NCBI RefSeq assembly: GCF_003340565.1
Contig: NZ_QPLK01000002.1
Location: 124,001 to 188,000 of the forward strand
DNA from: Rhodovulum sp. 12E13
GTDB lineage: Bacteria; Pseudomonadota; Alphaproteobacteria; Rhodobacterales; Rhodobacteraceae
Length of the DNA: 64,000 nucleotides
Direction: 5' to 3'
The notes beneath the pieces were generated by a model, which saw nothing but the letters and a program-made list of their open reading frames with translations, had not been told where the DNA came from and made no database searches. Position 1 is the first letter of the stretch; each line of letters starts with the position of its first letter. Shown here piece by piece: positions 1 to 8,924 of the stretch. The position numbers were made by a program, and so were the translations under genes.

Positions 1-550
1 CGAGATGACGCCGGAGGTGCGGCGCCAGGCCAAGGCGATCAATTTCGGGGTGATCTACGGCATCTCGGCCTTCGGCCTGTCGCGCAACCTGCGCATCCCG
101 CGCGAGCAGGCGAAGGACTTCATCGACCGTTACTTCGAGCGCTTCCCCGGAATCCGCGCCTACATGGACGAGACCGTGCGCTTCGCCAAGGAGCACGGCT
201 ACGTCCAGACGCTCTTCGGGCGGCGCATCAACACGCCCGAGATCAACGCGAGCGGGCCGGGTGCCGGGTTTGCCCGGCGGGCGGCGATCAACGCGCCGAT
301 CCAGGGGACGGCGGCCGACATCATCCGCCGCGCGATGGTGCGGATGGAGACGGCGCTGGGGGATCTGCCCGCCGGTATGCTGCTGCAGGTTCATGACGAG
401 TTGATCTTCGAGGTCGACGAGACGGCGGCCGATGACGTGATTGCCCACGTGCGCGAGGTCATGGAGGGGGCGGCCCGGCCGGCCGTCGAACTGTCGGTGC
501 CACTGGTCGTCGATGCCGGGCGCGGCAGGAGCTGGGCCGAGGCACATTGA
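1..550 (+). CDS. polA: DNA polymerase I, C-terminal fragment (5' end outside window)
   Basis: This is the last ~182 codons of a family-A DNA polymerase, the enzyme that fills gaps and replaces primers. The open frame is already running at the first base, so the start lies upstream of the window. The fingers-domain motif B (RRQAKAINFGVIYG, with the Arg, Lys, Phe and Tyr of the O-helix) appears within the first 20 residues, and the palm motif C (LLQVHDELIFEV, with the metal-binding HDE) follows near residue 130. Both polymerase motifs visible here are intact and the C-terminus has the normal length after motif C. It converges on murJ across a gap full of palindromes. Only the fragment can be judged; exonuclease domains cannot be seen. 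Confidence 0.96.
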   Translation, partial: EMTPEVRRQAKAINFGVIYGISAFGLSRNLRIPREQAKDFIDRYFERFPGIRAYMDETVRFAKEHGYVQTLFGRRINTPEINASGPGAGFARRAAINAPIQGTAADIIRRAMVRMETALGDLPAGMLLQVHDELIFEVDETAADDVIAHVREVMEGAARPAVELSVPLVVDAGRGRSWAEAH

Positions 551-562
551 TCGGGGCCGCGG

Positions 563-630
563 CAAGGCGCTTGGAAGCGCCTTGAGACGCGCGTTCGAAC
601 GCGCGTGCGCAACGCCTTTTGAAAGGCGTT
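563..630. repeat. Three consecutive inverted repeats between polA and murJ
   Basis: Three hairpin-forming units follow each other in the convergent polA/murJ gap. Unit 1 (563-584) pairs CAAGGCGCTT with AAGCGCCTTG over a 2-nt loop. Unit 2 (587-606) is a perfect 20-bp palindrome, ACGCGCGTTC/GAACGCGCGT. Unit 3 (611-630) pairs AACGCCTTT with AAAGGCGTT over 2 nt. There is no T-run on either side, so they are not textbook rho-independent terminators, although bidirectional termination or mRNA 3'-end protection is possible. A similar four-unit array lies at 62638-62730. Confidence 0.9.
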
Positions 631-649
631 TCGGGCGTTGCGCGGAGGG

Positions 650-2197
650 TCAGCCCGTCCCGCGCCGAACCGCGCCCCTGATCTCGCGCAGCGAGGTGGC
701 CCCCAGGATCTGGGCGGCGGCGAAATAGACCGCGATGCCGGCGGCGACGAGGGCGGCGAGGGCGGCGTAGCGCAGGGTCGTGGCGTAGAGCGCGCCGCCG
801 AGCGCGGCCTCGAGCGCGACGAGCGCCGCGCCCATCAGGGCGGCGGCAGCGGCGATGCGGGGGGCGCGGCGGCGCATGCGCGGGTCGAGACGCGCCGCCT
901 CGCCCATGCCGCGGCTACCCCACCACAGCAGGCCCACCATCGCCCAGCCGGCGAGCGTCGTGGCCCAGGCGGCGGCGGTGAAGCCGATGAGGGGTGCGAG
1001 GCCGATGGCGAGCACGGCATTGACCACCATCGCCACCACGGCGAACCGGAAGGGCGTAACCGTGTCGGCGCGGGCGAAGTAGAGCGGTTGCAGCACCTTC
1101 TGCAGCACGAAGGCGGGCAGGCCCGCGCCGTAGATCGCGGTGACGCTGGCGGTGTTCGCCACCGCCTCGGCGTCGAAGGCGCCCCGCCCGAACAGGACCG
1201 AGACGATCGGGTGCGCGACGAGGATCAGGGCCAAAGCGGCCGGGACGGTGAGCAGGAGCGCGAACTCGGTGGCGCGGTTGAAGGCGTCGCGCCCGCCTTG
1301 CGTGTCGTCTGCCGCGAGCTTGCGCGAGAGATCGGGCAGCAGCACCACGCCGATGGCGATGGCGACCACGCCGAGGGGCAACTGGTAGAGCCGGTCGGCG
1401 AGATTGAGATACTGGATCGCGCCGTCGAAATAGCTTGCCACCTGGCGGCCGACGATCAGGTTCACCTGCATCACCCCGCCCGCGAGCATCGCGGGGGCGG
1501 CGATCCTTGCCAGGCGCCGCAGTTCCGGTGTCAGCCGCGGCAGGCGCGGCGCGAGTCGAAAGCCGGCGCGCCTGGCAGCGACCCAGAGCAGCGCAAGCTG
1601 GGCGATGCCGGCGATCGGCACGGCCCAGGCGAGCGCGAGGCCGATATCGGCGCCGATCCAGCCGGCGCCCAGCATCGCCGCCACGAGGATCAGGTTGAGC
1701 ACCACCGGCGCGGCGGCCGCCACCGCGAAGCGTCCCGTCGCATTGAGCACGCCCGAGAGCAGCGCGGCGAGCGAGATGAACAGGATGTAGGGAAAGGCGA
1801 TACGGCCGAACACCGTGGCAAGGTCGAGCCGTTCGTCGCCGGCGAAGCCCGAGGCCATCGCCAGCACGAGCCACGGCATGACCACCTGTGCGGCGACCGT
1901 GAACACCACCAGGATCGCCGCAAGGCCCGAGAAGGCGTCGCGCGCGAACCCTTCGGCGTCGGCCCCGCCTTCGAGCTTCTTCGAGAACATCGGCACGAAG
2001 GCCATGTTGAAGGCGCCCTCGGCGAAGAAGCGGCGGAACATGTTGGGCAGGGCGAAGGCCACGACGAAGGCCTCTGCCACCGGGCCGTCGCCCAGTTTGG
2101 CCGCCAGCAGGATGTCGCGGGCGAAGCCGAAGACGCGGCTCGCCATCGTCCAGGCACCGACGGTGAGGAAGCCCGCAACGAGGCGGATGGGTTTCAT
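650..2197 (-). CDS. murJ: Lipid II flippase MurJ
   Basis: A 515-residue polytopic inner-membrane protein of the MurJ/MviN (MOP) family, which flips lipid-linked peptidoglycan precursor (lipid II) to the periplasm. The N-terminus carries the family hallmark: a short cytoplasmic tail, then a first helix with TMASRVFGFARDILLAAKLG, followed by AFVVAFALPNMFRRFFAEGAF. About 14 hydrophobic segments follow, as expected for the family, and the length is normal. ATG start. It lies downstream of glnD on the same strand, separated by a 115-bp gap that contains two palindromes, so it may be cotranscribed with glnD. Confidence 0.96.
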   Translation of the reverse strand: MKPIRLVAGFLTVGAWTMASRVFGFARDILLAAKLGDGPVAEAFVVAFALPNMFRRFFAEGAFNMAFVPMFSKKLEGGADAEGFARDAFSGLAAILVVFTVAAQVVMPWLVLAMASGFAGDERLDLATVFGRIAFPYILFISLAALLSGVLNATGRFAVAAAAPVVLNLILVAAMLGAGWIGADIGLALAWAVPIAGIAQLALLWVAARRAGFRLAPRLPRLTPELRRLARIAAPAMLAGGVMQVNLIVGRQVASYFDGAIQYLNLADRLYQLPLGVVAIAIGVVLLPDLSRKLAADDTQGGRDAFNRATEFALLLTVPAALALILVAHPIVSVLFGRGAFDAEAVANTASVTAIYGAGLPAFVLQKVLQPLYFARADTVTPFRFAVVAMVVNAVLAIGLAPLIGFTAAAWATTLAGWAMVGLLWWGSRGMGEAARLDPRMRRRAPRIAAAAALMGAALVALEAALGGALYATTLRYAALAALVAAGIAVYFAAAQILGATSLREIRGAVRRGTG

Positions 2198-2234
2198 GCG
2201 GCCGGGTCTCCCTCCGGTCCGGCGGTGCCGGTGC

Positions 2235-2281
2235 CAGAATTTTCATGAAAATTCTGTGCAAAATCTTCTGGAAGATTTTGC
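2235..2281. repeat. Two adjacent inverted repeats between glnD and murJ
   Basis: A perfect 22-bp palindrome at 2235-2256 (CAGAATTTTCA and its reverse complement) is followed after 1 nt by an 11-bp stem at 2258-2281 (GCAAAATCTTC, loop TG, GAAGATTTTGC). They lie in the same-strand gap after glnD and before murJ. The CAGAATTTT/AAAATTCTG arms recur in the serC-serA gap at 52667-52702, so this is probably a repeat family. The A/T-rich arms differ from the GC-rich units at 563-630. Confidence 0.9.
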
Positions 2282-2312
2282 TAGCCGCCGGGGTGGGCGG
2301 GTGCAAGCGGCC

Positions 2313-5159
2313 TCACCCGGCGCGGTGGGCGCGCTCGGCGCCGGCGGCGATCGCGGCGCGCAGCTTCCTCTCGAGCGCGGCCTGCTTGGCCTCCTGCCGG
2401 ATCTTCAGCCCGAACATGTCCTTCACGTAGAAGCTGTCGACCACCTGTGCGCCGTAGGTCGCGATCACCGCCGACGAGATGTAGATGTTGGCACCGGCCA
2501 GCGTGCGGGCAAGATCGTGCAGCAGGCCGGGCCGGTCGCGCGTGTCGACTTCGATGATCGTGTAGATGTCCGAGCCCGAATTGTCGAAGGTGATCGAGGT
2601 GGGGAAGCGGAAATCCTGCTCGCGCTTCTTCAGCTTGTCGCGGCGGCCGAGCGCTTCGTTCGCCACCACCTCGCCCGCGAGAGTCTTGAGGATCATCTGG
2701 CGCAGGCGCGGCAGGCGCTCGGCCTCGTAGGGGCGGCCCTCGCCGTCCTGCACCCAGAAGATCGCGGTCGCGTAGCCGTCCTTGGTGGTGTAGGTCCGCG
2801 CGTCGACCACGTTGGCGCCCACAAGCGCCAGGGCGCCGGCCATGCGGGCGAAGAGGCCCGGGTGGTCGGCCAGCACGAAGCAGACGCGCGTCGCGTCGCG
2901 GTCGGCGTCGGGCGTGAGGTCCATCCTGATCTCGTCGGGGCCGATCCCCTGCAGAAGCCGCGCGAAGACGACGTGCGCCTCGGTCGGCAGGCCCTGCCAG
3001 TAGGGCGGGTAGTGCCGGCCGATCTCGGTGCGCAGCGCCCCCTCGGGCCAGTCGGGCAGCGCCTCGCGGAAGGCGCGGCGCGCCTCGTTGCCCCGCCGGT
3101 CGCGGTTGAGCGCCTCCATCCCCTCGTCGAGCACGGTCGAGGTTTCGCGGTAGAGCGCGCGCAGCAGCTGCGCCTTCCAGTTGTTCCAGGTGTTCGGGCC
3201 GACGCCGCGGATGTCGCAGACCGTGAGCACCGTCAGCAGGTCGAGCCGCTTCTGCGTCTTCACGATCTTGGCGAAGTCGCGCACCGTGCGCGGGTCGGAG
3301 ATGTCGCGCTTCTGCGCGTAGTCGGACATGGCGAGGTGATAGCGTACCAGCCATTCGACCGTCTCGCATTCGCTCTTCCTCAGTCGCAGGCGGGGGGCGA
3401 CGATGCGGGCGATGCGCGCGCCGAGGATCGAGTGATCCTCGGGCCTGCCCTTGCCGATGTCGTGCAGGAGCATCGCCACGTAGAGCACCTTGCGGTTGAC
3501 ACCGTTGCCGACGATGCGCGTCGCCAGCGGCAGCTCTTCGGCCAGCTCGCCGTTCTCGATCTGCGCCAGCGCCCGGATCACCTGGATGGTGTGCTCGTCG
3601 ACCGTGTAGGAATGGTAGACGTTGAACTGCATCATCGCCACGATCGGCTCGAACTCGGGCACGAAGGCCGAGAGCACGCCGAGCTCGTTCATGCGGCGGA
3701 GCGCCCGCTCGGGATTCCCGTGCTTGAGCATCAGGTCGAGGAAGATGCGCGCGGCCTCCGGGTTGCGGCGCATCCTGTCGTCGATCAGGTGCAGGTTGGC
3801 CGTGATGAGCCGCATCGCGTCGGGGTGGATCAGCAGGCCCGTGCGCAGCCCCTCGTCGAAGATGCGCAGCAGGTTCAGCGGATCGTCGAGAAAGCTCTCG
3901 GGGTCCGCCAGCGCGAGGCGGCCCTGCTTCACCGCGTAGCCCGCGCGCACCCTGCGCCGCCGCCGGAACAGGCCCGCGAGCGGCGGCGCGCTCTTGACGT
4001 GGGCGGCCTCGAGCGCGGTCAGGAAGATGCGGGTCAACTCGCCCACGCGCGTGGCGTGCCGGAAATAGGCCTGCATGAAATGCTCGACCGCCCGCCGCCC
4101 GCCGTGGTCGCGGAAGCCCATGCGGTCGGCCACCTCCACCTGCATGTCGAATGTGAGCTGATCCATCGCGCGGCCCGCGATCAGGTGCAGGTGCGCGCGC
4201 ACCGCCCAGAGAAAACCCTCCGCTTCCTCGAAGGCGCGGTATTCCTCCGCCGTGAAGACGCCGAGGGCCACAAGGTCGTCCGTGCGGTCGACGCGGTGGA
4301 TGTACTTGGCGATCCAGAACAGCGATTGCAGGTCGCGCAGGCCGCCCTTGCCCTCCTTCACGTTGGGCTCGAGCATGTAGCGCTGCCCGCCCTGCTTCGT
4401 GTGGCGCTCGCCCCGCTCGGCCAGCTTGGCTTCGATGAAGTCCTTTCCGGTGGACCTGAACAGCTCGTTCCACAGCCTCTCCGAGAGGTCTTCGGCCAGC
4501 GCCGCGTCGCCTGCGATGCGCCGATGCTCGAGCAGCGAGGTGCGGATCGTGTAGTCTTCCCGCCCGAGGCGGAGGCACTCCTTCACCGTGCGCGTGGCGT
4601 GTCCGACCTTCAGCCGCAGGTCCCAGAGGATATACAGCGTCTCCTCGATCACCGTCTCGATCCACGGTGTCACCTTGCCGGGGGCGAGGAACAGTAGGTC
4701 GATGTCGGAATGCGGCGCCATCTCGGCCCGGCCGTAGCCGCCCACCGCGAGCAGCGCGAGGCGATCGGCATTGCTCGACGAGAGGCGCGGGTGCAGCAGG
4801 TCGGTCGCCACCCAGAGCGCAGAGGTCACGATGCCGTCGGCCAGCCAGGCGTAGGAGGCCGCGAGGGGGCGTGCGGCGAAGGGGTCGGCGGCGAATGCCG
4901 CCTCCAGCCGCGCGCGCCCGGCCTTCAGCGCGGCGGCGAGCACCGGCACGGCGGCCGCACGCCCCGCGCTCGGCCCGTCGCCCGACGCACGCGCCGCCGT
5001 CACCTCGCGCGACAGCGCCGCGCGCAGCGCGTCGACGTCGAGGATCTCTCCCGCGGGAAGGAGAAGCCGCCGGTTGCCGCTCGTGCCGTCCAGTGGCGCG
5101 GCGGGGGCGCGGGCCGGCTCAGAAGCCGGCGCCGCCGAACCGTCTTGGAGCAGGGTCAA
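2313..5159 (-). CDS. glnD: Bifunctional uridylyltransferase/uridylyl-removing enzyme GlnD (PII sensor)
   Basis: A 948-residue nitrogen sensor that adds UMP to PII proteins when glutamine is low and removes it when glutamine is high. The nucleotidyltransferase motif GGYGRAEMAPHSDIDLL is at about residue 139; an HD domain with HDIGKG is near 566; and two ACT domains (DHPGLFARM near 761 and DRPGLLHDL near 875) give the glutamine-binding end. All domains of the family are present at normal length. The start is TTG, chosen because AGGTGG lies 6 nt before it and no in-frame ATG or GTG fits. The start overlaps the end of the upstream LpoA-like gene by 41 nt, so translation is probably coupled. Confidence 0.95.
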   Translation of the reverse strand: MTLLQDGSAAPASEPARAPAAPLDGTSGNRRLLLPAGEILDVDALRAALSREVTAARASGDGPSAGRAAAVPVLAAALKAGRARLEAAFAADPFAARPLAASYAWLADGIVTSALWVATDLLHPRLSSSNADRLALLAVGGYGRAEMAPHSDIDLLFLAPGKVTPWIETVIEETLYILWDLRLKVGHATRTVKECLRLGREDYTIRTSLLEHRRIAGDAALAEDLSERLWNELFRSTGKDFIEAKLAERGERHTKQGGQRYMLEPNVKEGKGGLRDLQSLFWIAKYIHRVDRTDDLVALGVFTAEEYRAFEEAEGFLWAVRAHLHLIAGRAMDQLTFDMQVEVADRMGFRDHGGRRAVEHFMQAYFRHATRVGELTRIFLTALEAAHVKSAPPLAGLFRRRRRVRAGYAVKQGRLALADPESFLDDPLNLLRIFDEGLRTGLLIHPDAMRLITANLHLIDDRMRRNPEAARIFLDLMLKHGNPERALRRMNELGVLSAFVPEFEPIVAMMQFNVYHSYTVDEHTIQVIRALAQIENGELAEELPLATRIVGNGVNRKVLYVAMLLHDIGKGRPEDHSILGARIARIVAPRLRLRKSECETVEWLVRYHLAMSDYAQKRDISDPRTVRDFAKIVKTQKRLDLLTVLTVCDIRGVGPNTWNNWKAQLLRALYRETSTVLDEGMEALNRDRRGNEARRAFREALPDWPEGALRTEIGRHYPPYWQGLPTEAHVVFARLLQGIGPDEIRMDLTPDADRDATRVCFVLADHPGLFARMAGALALVGANVVDARTYTTKDGYATAIFWVQDGEGRPYEAERLPRLRQMILKTLAGEVVANEALGRRDKLKKREQDFRFPTSITFDNSGSDIYTIIEVDTRDRPGLLHDLARTLAGANIYISSAVIATYGAQVVDSFYVKDMFGLKIRQEAKQAALERKLRAAIAAGAERAHRAG

Positions 5160-6294
5160 TCACTACCACCTGGTTGTTCCGGATCTGCGCGACCGCGAGG
5201 CCGCGCTCGTTCGTTCCGTCGGCCCTGAGCCTGAAGATCCCGTTGACGCCGACGAAGCCCGAGCCCGTGGTCAGCGACGAGCGCGACAGCGCGTCGCCGC
5301 GGGCCGCCAGCGCGCCGATCGCGGCGATCCCGTCATAGGCGAGGCCGGCCAGCGGATGCGGTTGCCCGCCGAAGGCCTGGGCGTAGCGACCTCGGAAGTT
5401 GGACTGCAGCGCCGGGTCGGGCAGGGCGAACCACGCGCCCTGCAGGCCGGGCTGCGACAGCGCTTCCGGCGGGATGTCGAGCCGGGTGAGACCGATGAAC
5501 TGCGTCGTCTGCGAACTGATGCCCTGCTCGCGGAGGTATTGCGGCAGGAAGGCCATGGCGCCGGCATTGCCCGAAGTGAAAAAGATCGAGTCGGCCCCCG
5601 TTGCGCGCACCTGCTCGGCGATGCGCGGAGCGGCGCCCCGGATCGCCGCCTCGTTGAGCGCGAACGAGAGGTTGCCGACGAGGTTGGCACGGCTCGCGCC
5701 GACAGCGCGGGCGACCGCGTCGCGCCCTGCCTCCTCGGCCGTTGTCTGGGCGGAGACGAGGAAGATGTCGCCCTTGCCCTGCGACGCGGCGTAGGCGGTC
5801 AGGCGCCCGGCCACGTTGTCGAAGGTGTTGCCCAGAACGAAGACGTTTCCGCCGGCGATGGCGGCGTTGTTGGAGAAGGCGAGCACGTTGAGCCCGTCTC
5901 CTGCCACGGTGCGGCCGGCGGCGTTGGCGGCCTCGGCGTAGAGCGGACCGAGCAGGATCAGCGCGCCCTCGTCGGCGGCCTGCCGCGCGGCGGCCTGGGC
6001 GCCGCCGGCGGTGCCGCCCGTGGGATAGACGCGCAGATCGACCGCGACGCCCTCGAGATCGGCGATGGCCAGGCGCGCGGCGTTCTCGAGATCGCGCGAC
6101 ACCACCGCGTCGCCGGCATTGCCGCCGCCGCCCGGCACGAGCAGCGCCACGGGCACGGGCTCGCCGGCTTGCACCCGAGGACCGCCCCCCGGGCCAGGGC
6201 CGGCAGTGGGCGTGCAGGCCGCGAGCACCAGGGCCGCGGCGAGGGCGAGGAAGCGGGCGGAGAAGGCGCGGGGGATGTTCGGCAGTGCCGGCAT
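5119..6294 (-). CDS. Penicillin-binding protein activator, LpoA/LppC-like lipoprotein
   Basis: A 391-residue predicted lipoprotein. The signal peptide ends in a lipobox, LAAC, with Cys27 as the lipidation site. The rest resembles the type I periplasmic-binding fold of the LpoA C-terminal domain and of ABC-transporter leucine-binding proteins (VPVALLVPGGGG near the start, then LLGPLYAEAANAAG). In gammaproteobacteria LpoA is an outer-membrane activator of penicillin-binding protein 1A; whether the alphaproteobacterial protein does the same is inferred only from family membership. It is divergent from rsmI, an arrangement common in proteobacteria. Its last 41 nt overlap glnD. Confidence 0.88.
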   Translation of the reverse strand: MPALPNIPRAFSARFLALAAALVLAACTPTAGPGPGGGPRVQAGEPVPVALLVPGGGGNAGDAVVSRDLENAARLAIADLEGVAVDLRVYPTGGTAGGAQAAARQAADEGALILLGPLYAEAANAAGRTVAGDGLNVLAFSNNAAIAGGNVFVLGNTFDNVAGRLTAYAASQGKGDIFLVSAQTTAEEAGRDAVARAVGASRANLVGNLSFALNEAAIRGAAPRIAEQVRATGADSIFFTSGNAGAMAFLPQYLREQGISSQTTQFIGLTRLDIPPEALSQPGLQGAWFALPDPALQSNFRGRYAQAFGGQPHPLAGLAYDGIAAIGALAARGDALSRSSLTTGSGFVGVNGIFRLRADGTNERGLAVAQIRNNQVVVIDPAPRRFGGAGF

Positions 6295-6516
6295 GGTCTA
6301 GACCTCAGGCAGTTTCTGGCCGTCAGGGGTGGGCGGGCGACGCGGAGGGGGGCGCCCCGGCGTCGCGGGCGCAACAGGGCGCGCATCGGTTCGCGTGGCT
6401 CGGCCTCGTCGGTCGGTTCGGGTCGCGGGTCGGTCTCGCTTCGTGTCGGTCCACCGGGTGTTGCCGGCGAAGGGCAAAGCCCTCGGCCACGTTATGCGGC
6501 GGAGAAAGGCAAGGCA

Positions 6517-7455
6517 ATGACGGAAGCCGAGGGCGAGCGAGGGGCCGCCGGAGCGCGCGGGACCGGGCAGGAGAGCGGCCACGGCATTGCGGCGGAGAGC
6601 GGGCACCCCCTCGCTCCCGGGCTCTACCTCGTCGCCACGCCCATCGGGGCGGCGCGCGACATCACCCTTCGGGCGCTCGACGTCCTGGCGGCGGCCGACG
6701 ATCTGGTGGCCGAGGACACCCGCACCCTGCGCCGGCTGATGGAGATCCACGGCATTCCGCTGCGCGGCCGGCGCGTGACCTCCTACCACGACCACAACGG
6801 CAAGGCGCGGCGACCGCGACTGCTGGCGGCGCTGGCCGAGGGGCGCAGCGTCGCCTATTGCTCCGACGCCGGCACGCCGCTCGTGGCCGACCCGGGATAC
6901 CGGCTGGCGCGCGAGGCGGCCGGGGCAGGCCACGCGGTGCATGCCGTGCCCGGCGCCTCGGCCCTGCTCGCCGCGCTGAGCGTCGCGGGCCTGCCCACCG
7001 ACCGCTTTCTCTTCGCGGGCTTCCCGCCGCCGCAGGCCGGCCCGAGGGCGCGCTGGATCGCCGAGATCGCGTCGGCGCCGGCGACTCTGGTGATCTACGA
7101 GACCGGCCGGAGGATCGGCGCGCTGGCTGCAGAGCTGGCTGCGGGCGGACACGGGAGACGCGACGCCGCGCTCTGCCGCGAGCTCACCAAGCTCCACGAA
7201 GAGGTGCGTCGCGCCCCGCTGGCCGACCTGGCCGAGACGCTTGCGAAGGGAGAGCCGCCCCGGGGCGAACTCGTGCTGGTCGTCGGCCCGCCGGTGCAGG
7301 CCGCGCCGAGCGAGGCGGAGGTCGAGGCACAGCTGCGCACCGCCCTCGCGGAGATGCCGCTGAAGCGGGCCGCGGCACAGGTCGCGGAACGGACGGGGAT
7401 GGGGAAACGAGATGTTTACCAGCTGGGTTTACGCCTCAAGCGGGATGACCGATAG
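6517..7455 (+). CDS. rsmI: 16S rRNA (cytidine(1402)-2'-O)-methyltransferase RsmI
   Basis: A 312-residue member of the tetrapyrrole-methylase superfamily that 2'-O-methylates C1402 in the decoding centre of 16S rRNA using S-adenosylmethionine. Family motifs are clear: GLYLVATPIGAARDITLRAL at the first strand, EDTRTLRRLM, SYHDHN, CSDAGTPLVADPGYRL and VPGASALLAALSVAGLPTDR. The ATG at 6517 was chosen because the conserved part begins about 35 residues later; the open frame extends far upstream only because the opposite strand is coding. yraN follows 8 nt downstream, the usual pairing. Confidence 0.96.
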   Translation: MTEAEGERGAAGARGTGQESGHGIAAESGHPLAPGLYLVATPIGAARDITLRALDVLAAADDLVAEDTRTLRRLMEIHGIPLRGRRVTSYHDHNGKARRPRLLAALAEGRSVAYCSDAGTPLVADPGYRLAREAAGAGHAVHAVPGASALLAALSVAGLPTDRFLFAGFPPPQAGPRARWIAEIASAPATLVIYETGRRIGALAAELAAGGHGRRDAALCRELTKLHEEVRRAPLADLAETLAKGEPPRGELVLVVGPPVQAAPSEAEVEAQLRTALAEMPLKRAAAQVAERTGMGKRDVYQLGLRLKRDDR

Positions 7456-7463
7456 GAAGGGCC

Positions 7464-7907
7464 ATGACACATCCGAGCCTGTTTTGTGACACCGGGCGGC
7501 AGGATCGCCGGGGCGATCGTGCCGATGCCGCGGCGGCCCTTGGGGGCAAGCGCAGACGCGGCGAGCGTGCGCATCTCGGCGGTGCCGCGGCAGAGGACAG
7601 CGTCGCGCGCCACTATGCCCGCTGCGGCCGCGAGGTCACCGAGCGCCGCTGGCGGGGCACGGGCGGCGAAATCGATCTCGTCACGCGTGACGGCGACGGC
7701 CTGATCTTCGTCGAGGTCAAGCGCGCGCGCACCCTCTCGGAGGCGGGCTGCCGCCTGACGGAGCGCCAGATCGCGCGAATCGTCTCGGCGGCCTCCGAGT
7801 ATCTCGGCCGCATGCCCCAGGGGCAGCTCACGCCGGTCCGCTTCGATCTCGCCCTTGTCGACGGGGCCGGGCGCGTCGAGGTCGTGGAGAACGCCTTCGG
7901 CGCCTGA
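7464..7907 (+). CDS. yraN: YraN family protein (UPF0102)
   Basis: A 147-residue protein of the YraN/UPF0102 family, which has a nuclease-like fold related to Holliday-junction resolvases; its cellular role is not firmly known. The core motifs GGEIDLVTRDGDGLIFVEVK hold the Glu, Asp and Glu/Lys residues of the restriction-endonuclease-like active site. The N-terminal ~45 residues are longer than in many homologues and rich in Arg and Gly. A GAAGGG ribosome-binding site sits just before the ATG, immediately after rsmI, so the two are probably one operon. Confidence 0.9.
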   Translation: MTHPSLFCDTGRQDRRGDRADAAAALGGKRRRGERAHLGGAAAEDSVARHYARCGREVTERRWRGTGGEIDLVTRDGDGLIFVEVKRARTLSEAGCRLTERQIARIVSAASEYLGRMPQGQLTPVRFDLALVDGAGRVEVVENAFGA

Positions 7908-7985
7908 TCTCGATCGTTCGCCCGGCTTGCGCCCCTTCGGCTCATCGGCGATGAAGACGTGCCGGGCAGGGCGAGGGAGCGGGCG

Positions 7986-8924
7986 ATGCGCGTGGCGTTT
8001 CAGATGGATCCGATCGGCGCGGTCGACATCGACGCCGACAGCTCGTTCCGGCTGGCCGAATCGGCGCAGGAGCGAGGGCACGAGCTGTTCTACTACGACC
8101 CGCAGGATCTCGTCTGGGCGGGCGGGCGCGTGCGCGCGGCGGGGCATCGGATGACCGTCAGGCGGGTGAAGGGCGACCACGCCACGCTGGGGCCACGCGA
8201 GACGCTCGACCTGCACGCGATGGACGTGGTGTGGCTGCGGCAGGATCCGCCCTTCGACATGGGCTACATCACCACCACCCACCTTCTCGACGCGCTCATG
8301 CCCGAGGTGACGGTCGTCAACCACCCGTTCTGGGTGCGCAACCTTCCCGAGAAGCTGCTCGTCCTCGACTTTCCCGAGCTGATCCCGCCCACCGTGATCG
8401 CCCGCCGGCTGGACGAGCTGCGCGCCTTCAAGGCCGAGCATGGCGACATCATCGTCAAGCCGCTCTTCGGCAACGGCGGCGCCGGCGTCTTCCGTCTGCG
8501 GCGCGACGACGGCAACCTCGCCTCGCTGCACGAGCTCTTCGCGCAGATGAGCCGCGAGCCGCTGATCGCGCAGAAATTCCTGCCCGACGTGGCCGAGGGC
8601 GACAAGCGCGTGATCCTCGTCGACGGCGAGCCCGTGGGCGCGATCAACCGGGTGCCGGCGAAGGGAGAGACACGCTCGAACATGCATGTCGGTGGCCGCC
8701 CCGAGCCCGCGCAGGTGACCGAGCGCGACCGCGAGATCTGCGCCGCGATCGGGCCGCTGTTGCGCGAGCGGGGGCAGGTCTTCGTCGGGATCGACGTGAT
8801 CGGGCCCTACCTCACCGAGATCAACGTCACCTCGCCCACCGGCATCCAGGAGCTCGAGCGCTTCGACGGGATCGACGTGGCCGGCCGCATCTGGGATGCC
8901 GTCGAGGCGAAGCGGCCGGCGTGA
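7986..8924 (+). CDS. gshB: Glutathione synthetase
   Basis: A 312-residue ATP-grasp enzyme that joins gamma-glutamylcysteine and glycine to give glutathione. The N-terminus [20 protein letters not shown] matches the conserved MDPI...DSS start of bacterial GshB. The ATP-grasp region carries [17 protein letters not shown], and the metal-binding end is [20 protein letters not shown]. The ATG at 7986 is preferred over one 27 nt upstream because AGGGAG precedes it at 6 nt and the conserved sequence begins at once. Its stop overlaps the probable GTG start of the following hydrolase. Confidence 0.96.
   Translation: MRVAFQMDPIGAVDIDADSSFRLAESAQERGHELFYYDPQDLVWAGGRVRAAGHRMTVRRVKGDHATLGPRETLDLHAMDVVWLRQDPPFDMGYITTTHLLDALMPEVTVVNHPFWVRNLPEKLLVLDFPELIPPTVIARRLDELRAFKAEHGDIIVKPLFGNGGAGVFRLRRDDGNLASLHELFAQMSREPLIAQKFLPDVAEGDKRVILVDGEPVGAINRVPAKGETRSNMHVGGRPEPAQVTERDREICAAIGPLLRERGQVFVGIDVIGPYLTEINVTSPTGIQELERFDGIDVAGRIWDAVEAKRPA

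Noticed and set aside
638-2248. Long plus-strand open frame opposite murJ, and similar long frames opposite flhA (35440-37383), fliK (20380-23070) and the heparinase-like gene (62708-64000)
   Set aside because: Their products are Arg/Gly/His-rich with no domain; the opposite strand holds clear family members. They are by-products of high GC in third codon positions.
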